DNA of 64,000 nucleotides. Source: Allobosea sp. UNC402CLCol. Its GTDB lineage: Bacteria; Pseudomonadota; Alphaproteobacteria; Rhizobiales; Beijerinckiaceae. How positions within the stretch are numbered: the first letter of the stretch is position 1; the number at the start of each line of letters is the position of its first letter. The notes below the pieces were generated by a model, which was not told the origin of the DNA, did no database searches, and worked only from the letters and a program-made list of their open reading frames with translations. Location of the stretch: contig NZ_JQJJ01000008.1 in NCBI RefSeq assembly GCF_000745475.1, forward strand, positions 1,039,879 through 1,103,878, in the 5' to 3' direction. This document shows, in pieces, positions 39,759-48,322 of the stretch. A program made the position numbers and the translations under genes.

Positions 39759-40813
39759 GCGCTCCGGTCATCAATTATCTGCCCGTCCGGCCCGACTGGT
39801 TGGCACTGGCGCCGGAGGCTGCGCTCGAACCCGATTTGCCGATCGTCGACGCCCATCATCATCTCTGGAGCCGGCCGGGCTGGCGCTTTCTGATGGATGA
39901 CTACAAGACGGAGCTCACCGCGAGCGGCCACCGCATCGTCGCTTCTGTCTTCATGCAATGTCAGACCGGCTATGACCTGGCCCTGCCACCGCATCTGCGC
40001 CCGGTCGGTGAGACCGCCTATATCGCGGCCGAAGCCGAGCGGCTCGGCCCAGATGAACCCGCGCTGTGCGCCGGCATCGTCGGCCACGCCGACCTTGGCC
40101 TCGGCGCTGCAGTCGAAGACGTCCTGCTAGCGCATATCGAGAAGGGGCGCGGCCGGTTCCGTGGCATCCGCCACATCACGGTCTGGGATGCGGATTCCAG
40201 TCTGATGAATCCGCTCAGCGCCGGCCCGCCCGGCCTGCTCGGAGACGCTCGATTCCGCGAAGGCTTCGCCCGGCTCGCGCCGCTGGGTCTCAGCTTCGAC
40301 GCCTGGCTTTTCCAGCCGCAGATCGACGAATTGACGGCGCTGGCGCAGGCCTTCCCGGAGACGGTGATCGTGCTGAACCATCTCGGCGGCATCCTCGGCG
40401 CCGGCGCCTATCGGGGACGGCGCGATGAGCTGTTTCAGGATTGGGCGCGCGCGATCCGCGACCTCGCCCGCTGCCCGAACGTCGTCGCCAAGGTCGGTGG
40501 CCTCGGGATGCGGATCAACGGGTTCGGCTTCGATCAGGGCGAGCAACCGCCCGCTTCGGCCTTGCTCGCGGAGACGTGGCGGCCCTATGTCGAAACCGCG
40601 GTCGAGGCCTTCGGACCGAAGCGCTGCATGCTCGAAAGCAACACACCTGTGGACCGCGGCTCCTATGCCTGCGCCACAGGCTGGAACGCCTTCAAGCGCC
40701 TGACGGCCAGCCTTCCCGACGAAGACAGATCGGCGCTGTTCTGCGACACCGCGAGAGATATCTACCGTCTCGAGACGTTGGCGGACGCCCACGCTCTCCA
40801 CGACAGGTCATGA
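39755..40813 (+). CDS. Amidohydrolase family 2 protein (PDC-lactonase-like)
   Basis: The 352-residue TIM-barrel hydrolase has the metal motif IVDAHHHLWSRPG (His34, His36), a second-strand ETVIVLNHLGGILGAG and CMLESNTPVDRGSY near the C-terminus. This matches the amidohydrolase_2 family, which includes 2-pyrone-4,6-dicarboxylate lactonase, sulfomuconolactone hydrolase and L-rhamnono-lactonase. It overlaps the lyase gene by 4 nt and ends the operon. A lactone- or ring-opening step feeding the CoA-transferase is a reasonable reading, not proven. Confidence 0.85.
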   Translation: MSAPVINYLPVRPDWLALAPEAALEPDLPIVDAHHHLWSRPGWRFLMDDYKTELTASGHRIVASVFMQCQTGYDLALPPHLRPVGETAYIAAEAERLGPDEPALCAGIVGHADLGLGAAVEDVLLAHIEKGRGRFRGIRHITVWDADSSLMNPLSAGPPGLLGDARFREGFARLAPLGLSFDAWLFQPQIDELTALAQAFPETVIVLNHLGGILGAGAYRGRRDELFQDWARAIRDLARCPNVVAKVGGLGMRINGFGFDQGEQPPASALLAETWRPYVETAVEAFGPKRCMLESNTPVDRGSYACATGWNAFKRLTASLPDEDRSALFCDTARDIYRLETLADAHALHDRS

Positions 40814-40965
40814 CGGAACAGGCGTCACTGCTGCCATTGAGTCTGCTTTCGGCTACCAATCCAGAGGCCGTTAATGGCGCATTTCGAGCAGTTGGAGCGT
40901 CTGCTGCCGAGGCCGACATTGTGGCGCTGTCTCGTCTGCAGTCGGTGGACGCTGGTTTCCAAGTC

Positions 40966-41400
40966 CTAGCGAGCCGGTTCCCTTACCAGCGTCCAGACCA
41001 GATAGGGCGGCGCTCCGACGGGAAGAACACCAGCCGCGGCAGCCAATCAGCCATCGCCAGCAGCAGCGCCCCGACCAGCACCGCACCGGCGAGATGGGTC
41101 TCGGCGCAGCGCAGGCCGAGCATCCGCGGCAGATGCGGTGCCATCAGGCCGATGAAGCTGACCGGCCCGACGATCAGCGTCGCAGCCCCGTCAGCAGCGA
41201 GGCGAAGATCACGAGCCAAGTCTTGGCCGGCTTGATAGCGACGCCAATGCCAGCCGCGGTCGCATCTCCCAAGGGGAGGATCTGGAGCCAGCGCGCGAAC
41301 AGCGGCAATGGCGCCAGCAGCACGATCGAGGTGCCGGCCGCAGCGACCGCGATTTCCGGCGTCACCTGCTGCGTCGATCCCGTCAACCCGATGCGGCCTG
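40966..41400 (-). pseudogene. FecCD/FhuB-type iron-siderophore permease remnant
   Basis: Three reading frames of the minus strand together give the C-terminal part of a FecCD permease. One frame (41386-41174) reads FARWLQILPLGDATAAGIGV. The next (to about 41000) reads LIVGPVSFIGLMAPHLPRML and GAVLVGALLLAMADWLPRLV. The third gives PPYLVWTLVREPAR and a stop at 40966. At least two frameshifts and loss of the N-terminal part make it non-functional. It lies between the lactonase operon and marR; no other siderophore-transport gene is nearby. Confidence 0.75.
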
Positions 41401-41455
41401 ACCTGCCCGGCGCGCCAAGTCCGTTTTGACCATCCGATTCTCCCGGGGCTCCGGC

Positions 41456-41962
41456 TCACTCGCTGTCGGCAGGAACCGCGCCGCTATCGCCGACGGCCTT
41501 GCGCATACCTTGTCGGAGGTCCTGTACGGTTCGGTTGAGCGCGATCATCTGGGGAATCTCGAAGCCTGAGTTTCGCAGCAGGGCGTCGGTGAGGCAGGCG
41601 GTCTTTGGGTGGAGCTCCCGGCCCTGTTGGGTCAGGTGCACCTCGACGAGCCGTTCGTCCGTGGTGCTGCGCCGGCGCGCGAGGAAGCCCGCCGCCTCCA
41701 GGCGCTTCACCGCCGGCGTGATCGTGCTCGGCTCCAGCGCCAGCCGCTCGGCGATCGCACCGATCGTCAGCCCGTCCCGCTCCCATAGCGTGCTGAGAAC
41801 GAGATACTGCGTATAGGTCACGCCCATCGCATCGAGCATCGGCTTGTAGACCCGCTGGATCGCCAGCGAGGCCGAATAGATCGAGAAGCAGAGCTGGCCG
41901 TCGAGCGGCAGCGTCGGCCCCGCGGGTGCAGGCGCGGCGGGAGGATTCTGGGCATCGGTCAT
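41456..41962 (-). CDS. MarR-family transcriptional regulator
   Basis: The 168-residue protein has the MarR winged helix: YTQYLVLSTLWERDGLTIGA, ALEPSTITPAVKRLEAAGFL and the wing RRRSTTDERLVEVHLT. Its N-terminal region LCFSIYSASLAIQRVYKPML and YTQYLVL pattern is close to organic-hydroperoxide type (OhrR-like) regulators, but no clear redox-Cys at the N-terminus (LCFSIYSAS contains one Cys) can be judged functional here. It is divergent from an alpha/beta hydrolase gene, with two matching operator cores in the gap. Confidence 0.88.
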   Translation of the reverse strand: MTDAQNPPAAPAPAGPTLPLDGQLCFSIYSASLAIQRVYKPMLDAMGVTYTQYLVLSTLWERDGLTIGAIAERLALEPSTITPAVKRLEAAGFLARRRSTTDERLVEVHLTQQGRELHPKTACLTDALLRNSGFEIPQMIALNRTVQDLRQGMRKAVGDSGAVPADSE

Positions 41963-42008
41963 GGCGGTCTCCGGAATCGGGCTGGCGTGTCGCTGTCGAG
42001 AAAAATGA

Positions 42009-42074
42009 TATCGCGATAAAGAAAGCGCTTTACAAGCCCCGAGCTTGCGGGTAGATATTGATTATCGCGATAAT
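42009..42074. promoter_or_regulatory. Twin MarR operators TATCGCGATA
   Basis: TATCGCGATA occurs at 42009-42018 and, extended to ATTATCGCGATAAT, at 42061-42074; both are perfect palindromes 54 bp apart centre to centre. They sit between the divergent marR and hydrolase genes, as expected for autoregulated MarR control. Confidence 0.75.
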
Positions 42075-42109
42075 GATTGCCGCGAACAGATTAACCCAAG
42101 GAGCCCGCC

Positions 42110-42868
42110 ATGACCAAGTCCATCCTCGCCGCCGCTGCGCTTGCCCTCTCCACCACCGTCTCGCTGACCTCCGCCCAGGCCGCCCCCGCCGTCAAGAACA
42201 TCGTCCTCGTCCATGGCGGCTTCGTCGACGGCTCCGGCTGGCAGGGTGTCTACAACGCCCTCAAGGCCAAGGGCTACAACGTCACCATCGTCCAGAACCC
42301 GACCACGTCGCTCGCCGACGACGTCGCCTTCACCAAGCGCGCCATCGCCCAGCAGGACGGCCCGGTCGTACTCGTCGGCCATTCCTATGGCGGCGTCGTC
42401 GTCAGCGAGGCCGGCACCGATCCGAAGGTGAAGTCTGTCGTCTATATCGCCGCCTTCGCAGCGGATGCCGGTGAGTCGGTGATGTCCCTGATCGCCAACC
42501 CGCCCGCAGGCGCCCCCGTCCCGCCGATCCTGCCACCGGTCGACGGCTTCCTCATGCTCGACAAGGCGAAGTTCGCCGCCTCCTTCGCCGCCGATGTCGA
42601 CGCGAAGACCGCCGCCTTCATGGCCGACTCGCAGGTGCCCTGGAACGTCGCGGCTGCCGGCGGCGCCGTCACCAACCCGGCCTGGAAGGTCAAGCCCAGC
42701 TACTATCTCGTCGCCACCGACGACCACATGATCCCGCCCCCGGCCCAGCGCCAGATGGCCAAGCGCGCCGGCGCGACCGTCGCGGAGACCAAGGGCAGCC
42801 ACGCCGTCTATGTCTCAAAGCCCAAGGTCGTCGCAGACTTCATCGAAAAGGCCGCAAACCAGAAGTGA
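42110..42868 (+). CDS. Exported alpha/beta hydrolase (esterase/hydroxynitrile-lyase-like fold)
   Basis: The 252-residue protein has a Sec signal peptide (MTKSILAAAALALSTTVSLT, cleavage near AQA-AP). A hydrolase domain follows with IVLVHGGFVDGSGWQGVYNA (oxyanion His-Gly-Gly), nucleophile Ser in VVLVGHSYGGVVVSEAG, and the catalytic His in GSHAVYVSKPKVVADFI. The VHGGFVDGSGW type is common in EstC-like esterases. Periplasmic location is inferred. AAGGAG precedes the ATG. Probably controlled by the divergent MarR. Confidence 0.88.
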   Translation: MTKSILAAAALALSTTVSLTSAQAAPAVKNIVLVHGGFVDGSGWQGVYNALKAKGYNVTIVQNPTTSLADDVAFTKRAIAQQDGPVVLVGHSYGGVVVSEAGTDPKVKSVVYIAAFAADAGESVMSLIANPPAGAPVPPILPPVDGFLMLDKAKFAASFAADVDAKTAAFMADSQVPWNVAAAGGAVTNPAWKVKPSYYLVATDDHMIPPPAQRQMAKRAGATVAETKGSHAVYVSKPKVVADFIEKAANQK

Positions 42869-42906
42869 CGTGCCCATCGCGCCTCGGCTCCCGAGCGACA
42901 ACAATC

Positions 42907-42934
42907 AAAAGCGGGCCAACGGCCCGCTTTCTTG
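42907..42934 (+). terminator. Rho-independent terminator after the hydrolase
   Basis: AAAGCGGGCC-AAC-GGCCCGCTTT with following CTTGTT, placed 38 bp after the hydrolase stop; the flanking A-run would let it work in both directions. Confidence 0.88.
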
Positions 42935-43464
42935 TTCTGACACGAGGGGGTCGCTCGCACCTTGCCCATCACCCGCACGGGCTCGTGCGACCCAGTAGAC
43001 AGCCTCTGGCGTCAAGGCTCTTTCTCCGCCTCCGAATACATTGGCCCACCATCGAAAATCTCTGACGCGGTGTCGCGAAACACCTGTTCGAAGACCTGCT
43101 AGATCGGATTCAGGATCAGGTCGCTTCGCCAATGCGATTGAGGTCAGGACACGGCGCATGAGGCTTCTCATCCACGGGGATCAGCAGGTCCCAGGCCATA
43201 GCCTCAACAACAATCATCCATTCGCGGGGCGATCGCCGAAGTCAGGCACCGGCACGCAGGAGGCCGTTGAATGATCATCCCGGGCGCCCCGGAACTGGAA
43301 GACCCCGATCTGGCTCTCCGTGCTGTCGTCGGAACGATCACGAGCGGGGACGGCGTCTCCGGAGTGATCGCCTGCGTGTCTTGTCTCCTCGTGGCCCGAG
43401 CTATTCGGACAGCACGGCATATTTGGTGGTCCCCGTGACGCAGTCGATCGTGATGAGCGCCATC
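42935..43464. other. Degraded intergenic stretch, no intact gene
   Basis: About 530 bp between the hydrolase terminator and livF. Near 43290 the plus strand reads WKTPIWLSVLS and, after a frame change, VVGTITSGDGVSGVIACVSC. This looks like a broken copy of a small one- or two-span membrane protein of the WKTPIWL..GDGVWD type that I know from related genomes. A minus-strand frame of 88 codons (42905-43171) has no recognisable family and runs through the terminator. I see no functional gene here. Confidence 0.45.
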
Positions 43465-44166
43465 TCAGATACCCAGATAGGCCTCGCGGATGCGCGGATC
43501 GGCGATCAATTCCTCGGCGGGTCCGCAGAGACCGATGCGACCGGTCTCCATGACATAGCCTCGATCGGCGATCCGCAGGGCTGCGTAGGCGTTCTGCTCG
43601 ACCAGCAGCACGGTGACACCGAGCGATTTCAGGTTCCGCACGACATCGAAGATCTGCGCCACCAGGATCGGCGCCAAGCCCATGCTCGGCTCGTCGAGCA
43701 GCAGGCAGGCAGGTCGCGCCATCAGCGCGCGGCCGATCGCCAGCATCTGCTGCTGGCCGCCGGAGAGCCCGCCGGCCGGCAGATTGCGCTTCTCCCTGAG
43801 GATCGGGAACATGGCGAAGGCATCTTCCATGTCGCGCTCGACGCGTTCGTCGGCATAGAGATAGGCGCCGAGCCGCAGATTCTCCTCCACCGTGAGGCTG
43901 GTGAAGATCAGCCGGCCTTCCGGCGACTGCGCGAGGCCTAAGCCCACGCGGCGATGGGCGGGGATAGCCTTCAGCGCCTCGCCCCGGAAGATGATCGCGC
44001 CGCCGCTCGCCGGCTGAACGCCGGAGATGCAGCGCAGCAGCGTCGTCTTGCCGGCTCCGTTGGCACCGACGACCGTGACGATCTCGCCCGAACCGACCTC
44101 CAGGTCGACGCCGTGCAGGACTTCGATGCGGCCATAGCGCGAGCGCAACCCCTCAACCGACAGCAT
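43465..44166 (-). CDS. livF: LivF-type ABC transporter ATP-binding protein
   Basis: The 233-residue ATPase has VVGANGAGKTTLLRCISGVQ (Walker A), LAQSPEGRLIFTSLTVEENL, signature LSGGQQQMLAIGRALMA and Walker B CLLLDEPSMGLAPIL. The EGRLIF and MGLAP elements are LivF hallmarks. It overlaps livG by 14 nt. Last gene of the livK-H-M-G-F set. Confidence 0.93.
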   Translation of the reverse strand: MLSVEGLRSRYGRIEVLHGVDLEVGSGEIVTVVGANGAGKTTLLRCISGVQPASGGAIIFRGEALKAIPAHRRVGLGLAQSPEGRLIFTSLTVEENLRLGAYLYADERVERDMEDAFAMFPILREKRNLPAGGLSGGQQQMLAIGRALMARPACLLLDEPSMGLAPILVAQIFDVVRNLKSLGVTVLLVEQNAYAALRIADRGYVMETGRIGLCGPAEELIADPRIREAYLGI

Positions 44167-44941
44167 CGCCCGCCTCCGCCGCCTGCGTGCCGAGATAGGC
44201 CTCGATCACCTTGGGATTGCGCGAGACGGTAGCCGGCGCGCCTTCCGCGATCTTCTCGCCGCGATCGAGGACGACGATGTGCCCGGATATGCGCATCACC
44301 ATTTTCATGTCGTGCTCGACCAGCAGGATCGCGACGCCGGATTTGGCGACCTCGGCGATCAGATGGTCGATTTCCTCGGTCTCGACCGCGTTGCAGCCCG
44401 CTGCGGGCTCGTCGAGCAGGAGAATGCGCGGCTCCAGCGCCAGCGCCCGCGCGATCTCGAGACGCTTCAGCGCGCCATAGGAAAGCGAGGATGCCTCCCG
44501 TTCGGCGGCGCGCGCGAGGCCGACGCGCTCCAGCAGCGCGTTTGCACGGGCGCTGGTCGCGGCACTGCGGCGGCGCGAGGACGGCAGGCTGAGGAGATCG
44601 CCGAGGACCGGCCCGCGCTCCCGGAGGTGGCAACCGGTCATGACGTTCTCCAGCACGCTCATGCGCTGGAAGATCTGCAGGTTCTGGAAGGTGCGGGACA
44701 GGCCGCGTTCAGCGAGACGGTTCGGCGCCATGCCGGTGACGTCCGTGCCGTCCAGCGCGATTCTGCCGCGCTGGGGCCGGTAGACACCCGAGATCATGTT
44801 GAACAGCGTGGTCTTGCCCGCACCATTGGGGCCGATGATCGAGACGATCTCACCCGGCGAAACCGAAAAGCCGACATCATTGACCGCCCGCAGGCCGCCG
44901 AAATCGATGCCAACACCCTCGACCGAAAGGAGCGTCATCAC
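44153..44941 (-). CDS. livG: LivG-type ABC transporter ATP-binding protein
   Basis: The 262-residue ATPase has IIGPNGAGKTTLFNMISGVY (Walker A), GLSRTFQNLQIFQRMSVLEN (Q-loop), LSYGALKRLEIARALALEPR (signature variant typical of LivG) and LLLDEPAAGCNAVETEEI. It overlaps the upstream livM by 4 nt. The call as LivG rests on the RTFQN and EPAAG motifs. Confidence 0.93.
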   Translation of the reverse strand: MMTLLSVEGVGIDFGGLRAVNDVGFSVSPGEIVSIIGPNGAGKTTLFNMISGVYRPQRGRIALDGTDVTGMAPNRLAERGLSRTFQNLQIFQRMSVLENVMTGCHLRERGPVLGDLLSLPSSRRRSAATSARANALLERVGLARAAEREASSLSYGALKRLEIARALALEPRILLLDEPAAGCNAVETEEIDHLIAEVAKSGVAILLVEHDMKMVMRISGHIVVLDRGEKIAEGAPATVSRNPKVIEAYLGTQAAEAGDAVG

Positions 44942-45897
44942 TCCCTCCCCTTCAGGCGCCGCATCAGCGAGGGCAAAAGCCCGTCACGCATGAAGATCAT
45001 CACCAGCATCATGATCAGGCCGAGGATGAGGTTCTCATATTGCTGCAGCACGGTGAGCGCCTGCGGCAGCAGCGTCAGCACCGCCGCGCCGAGGATCGCG
45101 CCCGGCACCGAACCGACGCCGCCGAACACCGTCATCGTCACCTGCTCGACCGAATGCAGGAAGCCGGCGACATCCGGGGTGATGAAGCGGTTCATCAGCG
45201 CGAGCAGCGAGCCGGAGAGCGACGCGTAGACCGCCGAGATCACGAAGGCCTGGAGCTTCAGCCGGGCGACGTCGACGCCGACGGTGCGGGCGGCGACCTC
45301 GGAATCATGCAAGGCGCGCAAGGCACGCCCCGACGGGCTGTCATGCAGGTTGAGCGCGACCCAGGCGCCGGCCAGCATCGACAGGCCGGTGGCGGCGTAC
45401 CAGAACTGGGCGTTGTTCAGGCCGATCCCTATGGCGGCGAGCGCACTGCGCAGGCCGAGTTCGGCGACCTCGCGCCCATCCGGGCCGCCGGTAATCCCAG
45501 CTTCGTTGGCGAGCACCATCGAGACCAGGATTCCGAAGCCGAGGGTGGCGACAGCGAGATAATAGCCCTTGAGCCGCAGGATCGGGCGGCCGATCAGCCA
45601 CGCGACAACCCCTGAGAGCCCTGCTCCCCCCAGCATGGCGAGGCCGGGATGCAGGCCGAGATAGCCCGGCGCCAGCGCGCAGGCATAGGCGCCGATGCCG
45701 GCGAAACCGGCATGGCCGAGGCTGATCTGGCCGGCGAAGCCGATGAGAACGACGAGGCCGGTGACGGCAAGACCGTTCACGAAGATCAGCGAGCCGATGC
45801 GGTAGTAGAAGTTCGACGGGAAGAAGGCCGGCGCCAGCGCGACCAGCGCGGCGAGCACGATGAGGGTGAGATGCTTGCGGGACAGGCGCATCGTCAT
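44938..45897 (-). CDS. livM: LivM-type ABC transporter permease
   Basis: The 319-residue inner-membrane protein has eight to ten hydrophobic spans and the LivM signatures GLAVTGLVVLIGFAGQISLG, HAGFAGIGAYACAL and LSGSLLALMNRFITPDVAGF. VFGGVGSVPGAILGA is at the C-terminal end. Overlaps livH by 4 nt. Confidence 0.93.
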   Translation of the reverse strand: MTMRLSRKHLTLIVLAALVALAPAFFPSNFYYRIGSLIFVNGLAVTGLVVLIGFAGQISLGHAGFAGIGAYACALAPGYLGLHPGLAMLGGAGLSGVVAWLIGRPILRLKGYYLAVATLGFGILVSMVLANEAGITGGPDGREVAELGLRSALAAIGIGLNNAQFWYAATGLSMLAGAWVALNLHDSPSGRALRALHDSEVAARTVGVDVARLKLQAFVISAVYASLSGSLLALMNRFITPDVAGFLHSVEQVTMTVFGGVGSVPGAILGAAVLTLLPQALTVLQQYENLILGLIMMLVMIFMRDGLLPSLMRRLKGRE

Positions 45898-46766
45898 ACC
45901 CGGTCCATCGTCCCGCGCCCGAACAGGCCCTGAGGCCTGATGAACAGGATCGCGAGGATGAGCACGAAGGCGACGGCGTCCTTGTAGACGGACGAGACAT
46001 AGCCGGCGGTGAGTGCCTCGATCAGCCCGAGCAGCAGGCCGCCGACGAGAGCACCCGCCGGAACGCCCATGCCGCCAAGCATGGCGGCTGCGAAGCCCTT
46101 CAACGCCATCGCGACGCCGAGGTCGTAGCTGGTTAGGGTGATCGGCGTGACCAGCACGCCGGCCAGCGCGCCGATGGCGGCCGAGACGGCGAAGCTCAGC
46201 GTCATCATGTGGTTGGGGTTGATGCCGACGAGGCTTGCCGCGATGCGGTTATTGGCGGTTGCGAGCACCGCTTTGCCGGTCAAGGTGCGGGCGAAGAACA
46301 GCCAGAGCGCGAGGAAGATCGCGACCGCCCCCGCGATGACCCAAAGGCTCTGCGGCAGGATCGTCGCGCCGAATACCCGGAGCGGATCGTCGCCGGAGAA
46401 GCTCGGGAAGCGATGGAGCTGCTTGTCGAAGACGAGCTGGGCGCCGCCGCGCAGAAAGATCGAGGCGCCGATGGTGATGATGATCAGGCTGGCGACAGGG
46501 GCGCCGCGGGCCGGCTCGATCGCCAGCTTGTTGAGGAGCACACCGATGGCCGCAGCGGCAAGGATGGCGAGCAGGGCGGCCAGCGGCAGCGGCACGCCGG
46601 CTTGCCAGGCGAAGAATGTGATCATGCCGCCGAGCATGACGAACTCGCCCTGCGCGAAGTTCACCACGTCGGAGGCGTTGTAGATCAGGGTGAAGCCGAG
46701 CGCGACGAGCGCATAGACCGCACCGACCGTCACCCCCGACAACAGATATTGGAGAAGTTCGGGCAC
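45894..46766 (-). CDS. livH: LivH-type ABC transporter permease
   Basis: The 290-residue permease has VTVGAVYALVALGFTLIYNA, SDVVNFAQGEFVMLGGMI and AAMLGGMGVPAGALVGGLLLG, the LivH landmarks. GTG 46766 (VPELLQYLLSG) is taken as the start because GGGAG lies 6-7 nt upstream; an ATG 24 bp further upstream lacks one and would add a non-conserved tail. Confidence 0.92.
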   Translation of the reverse strand: MPELLQYLLSGVTVGAVYALVALGFTLIYNASDVVNFAQGEFVMLGGMITFFAWQAGVPLPLAALLAILAAAAIGVLLNKLAIEPARGAPVASLIIITIGASIFLRGGAQLVFDKQLHRFPSFSGDDPLRVFGATILPQSLWVIAGAVAIFLALWLFFARTLTGKAVLATANNRIAASLVGINPNHMMTLSFAVSAAIGALAGVLVTPITLTSYDLGVAMALKGFAAAMLGGMGVPAGALVGGLLLGLIEALTAGYVSSVYKDAVAFVLILAILFIRPQGLFGRGTMDRV

Positions 46767-46825
46767 TCTGGGCTCCCTGTGGCCGATCACCGTTTCAGCC
46801 CGCTATGCTCGCCCATGCGGCGAGC

Positions 46826-46900
46826 TTCCACGTCTCGAACACCGCCTTGCCCGACGGAAGACGTGGATGGTCGGAACAGGCCCGGCCATGACGGGAAAGG
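46826..46900. repeat. Palindromic intergenic repeat between livK and livH
   Basis: TTCCACGTCTCG..GAAGACGTGGA and ATGGTCGGA-acaggcc-CGGCCATGAC form imperfect hairpins with the same ATGGTCGG and CCACGTCTCG words as the sucB-lpd element. Confidence 0.65.
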
Positions 46901-46938
46901 GCACCGCTCGACGATCGCAGGCCCCTAGCGCTCTTCGC

Positions 46939-48075
46939 TTACTGCACCAGCGCCCAATCGCCGCCCTTGATCTCCAGCATGCGGAAGGCGGAGAGGTCGA
47001 GGCCGAGATGGTCCGTTGCCGCGATGTTGAAGGTGCCGGTCACGCCGACGAAGCCCTTCGTGTTCTCCAGCGCGTTGCGGATCGCCTTCGGGTCGGCCCT
47101 GCCTGCGCGCTTGATGGCGTCGACCAGGAGCCGCAGGCCGTCATGCGCGTATCCGCCGAAGGTGGATGCGGGCTGATTGAACTTCGCCTGATAGGCGCCC
47201 GTATAGGCGGAGACGATGGCTTTCTGCGGGTCGCTCGCCGGCAAGAGGTTGGCGACGAGCACGGCGGTGCCGGGCAGGCGCACGCCCTCCGAAGCCGGGC
47301 CGGCGAGGTCGATGAAGCTCTTCGAGGCGACGCCGTGCGACTGGTAGAGCGGCGTCTTGATGCCGAGCTGGCCGTAGTTGCGGGTGACGATCGCCGGCCC
47401 CTGGCCGAAGCCGGGATTGAGGATCGCCTGCACCTCCGCCTTGGAGCGGATATTGGTGAGCTGCGGCGTCATGTCGGCGTCGTTGGGACCATAGGTCTCC
47501 TCGGCCGATACGGTGATGCCGAACTCGCCGATGACCTGCAGGCACTGCTTGCGCATCGAGGCGCCGAAGCCGTCGGAGCCGGAGATCAGGGCGATCTTGG
47601 TGAAGCCCTTGGCCTTCATGTCCTCGAAGATCTTGCGGCAGGCCATCCGGTCGGTATGGGGCGTCTTGAAGACGAAGGGCTTGACGGGATCGACGATCTC
47701 GATCGCGCCCGCCAGCGAGATGAACGGGATCTTGGCATTCTCGACAACCGAGATGATCGACATGGTCGTGCCGGTCGTCGAGCCGCCGACGATCGCGACA
47801 ACCTCGTCGTCCTCGACCAGGCGGGTGGCGAAAGTGCGCGCCTTGTTGGGGTCGCCGCCATCGTCATAGAGGAAGAGCTTGATCTTCTGGCCGAGCACGC
47901 CGCCGGCGGCGTTGATCTCGTCGACCAGCAGCTTGAGGGTCTTGGCCTCGGGATCCCCGAGGGAGGAAGCCGGCCCGGTCTCGGAGACCGAGGCGCCGAT
48001 CTTGATGTCGGCGAAAGCAGGGCTCGCCAAGCCGAGCGACAGCGCGAGCGCACTGCCGAAAAGTCCGAACTTCAT
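46939..48075 (-). CDS. livK: LivK-type periplasmic binding protein
   Basis: The 378-residue protein has a Sec signal (MKFGLFGSALALSLGLASPA, FA). A type I periplasmic binding fold of the branched-chain amino-acid family follows (IKIGASVSETGPASSLGDPE, VVAIVGGSTTGTTMSIISVV, YDDGGDPNKARTFATRLVED). It is divergent from paaG, with a PaaR-type box in the shared promoter. This suggests the transporter imports phenylacetate or another aromatic acid rather than leucine; that is inference. Confidence 0.88.
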   Translation of the reverse strand: MKFGLFGSALALSLGLASPAFADIKIGASVSETGPASSLGDPEAKTLKLLVDEINAAGGVLGQKIKLFLYDDGGDPNKARTFATRLVEDDEVVAIVGGSTTGTTMSIISVVENAKIPFISLAGAIEIVDPVKPFVFKTPHTDRMACRKIFEDMKAKGFTKIALISGSDGFGASMRKQCLQVIGEFGITVSAEETYGPNDADMTPQLTNIRSKAEVQAILNPGFGQGPAIVTRNYGQLGIKTPLYQSHGVASKSFIDLAGPASEGVRLPGTAVLVANLLPASDPQKAIVSAYTGAYQAKFNQPASTFGGYAHDGLRLLVDAIKRAGRADPKAIRNALENTKGFVGVTGTFNIAATDHLGLDLSAFRMLEIKGGDWALVQ

Positions 48076-48249
48076 TGTTTCCTCCGCGTTCCCGAGCGCT
48101 TTCGTGCCGAAGCGTTTTCGTCTCTCGTCGCCCGCGCGGCTGAAAATTCAAAGCGCTGGCGGCGTTTTCCCCTGAGGCATGAAGCTGAGCCACGAGCCGG
48201 ACATGTGTATCCGGCTGGGCTGCTCGCGCCGTTGTTGGATTAATAATTG

Positions 48250-48263
48250 ACCGACCGTTCGGA
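48250..48263. promoter_or_regulatory. PaaR box in the livK-paaG divergent promoter
   Basis: ACCGACCGTTCGGA, flanked by TTG and CTATG, matches the dyad ACCGACCGxTCGGT recognised by TetR-type PaaR regulators. It lies about 60-75 bp upstream of paaG and about 175 bp upstream of livK. Confidence 0.8.
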
Positions 48264-48322
48264 CTATGCAAGGCTTTTTTGAAGCGGCGCAAAAAAGCCG
48301 CAACGATGCGGAGGGACGAAAC

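Noticed and set aside
40810..41235. Open frame starting with ATGA overlap at the stop of the lactonase gene
   Set aside because: Overlap looks operon-like, but from about 40980 it is antisense to the FecCD remnant, and the first 57 codons match nothing recognisable; not supported as a gene.
42905..43171. 88-codon minus-strand frame ending inside the hydrolase terminator
   Set aside because: Runs through the terminator hairpin and has no recognised domain or ribosome-binding site.
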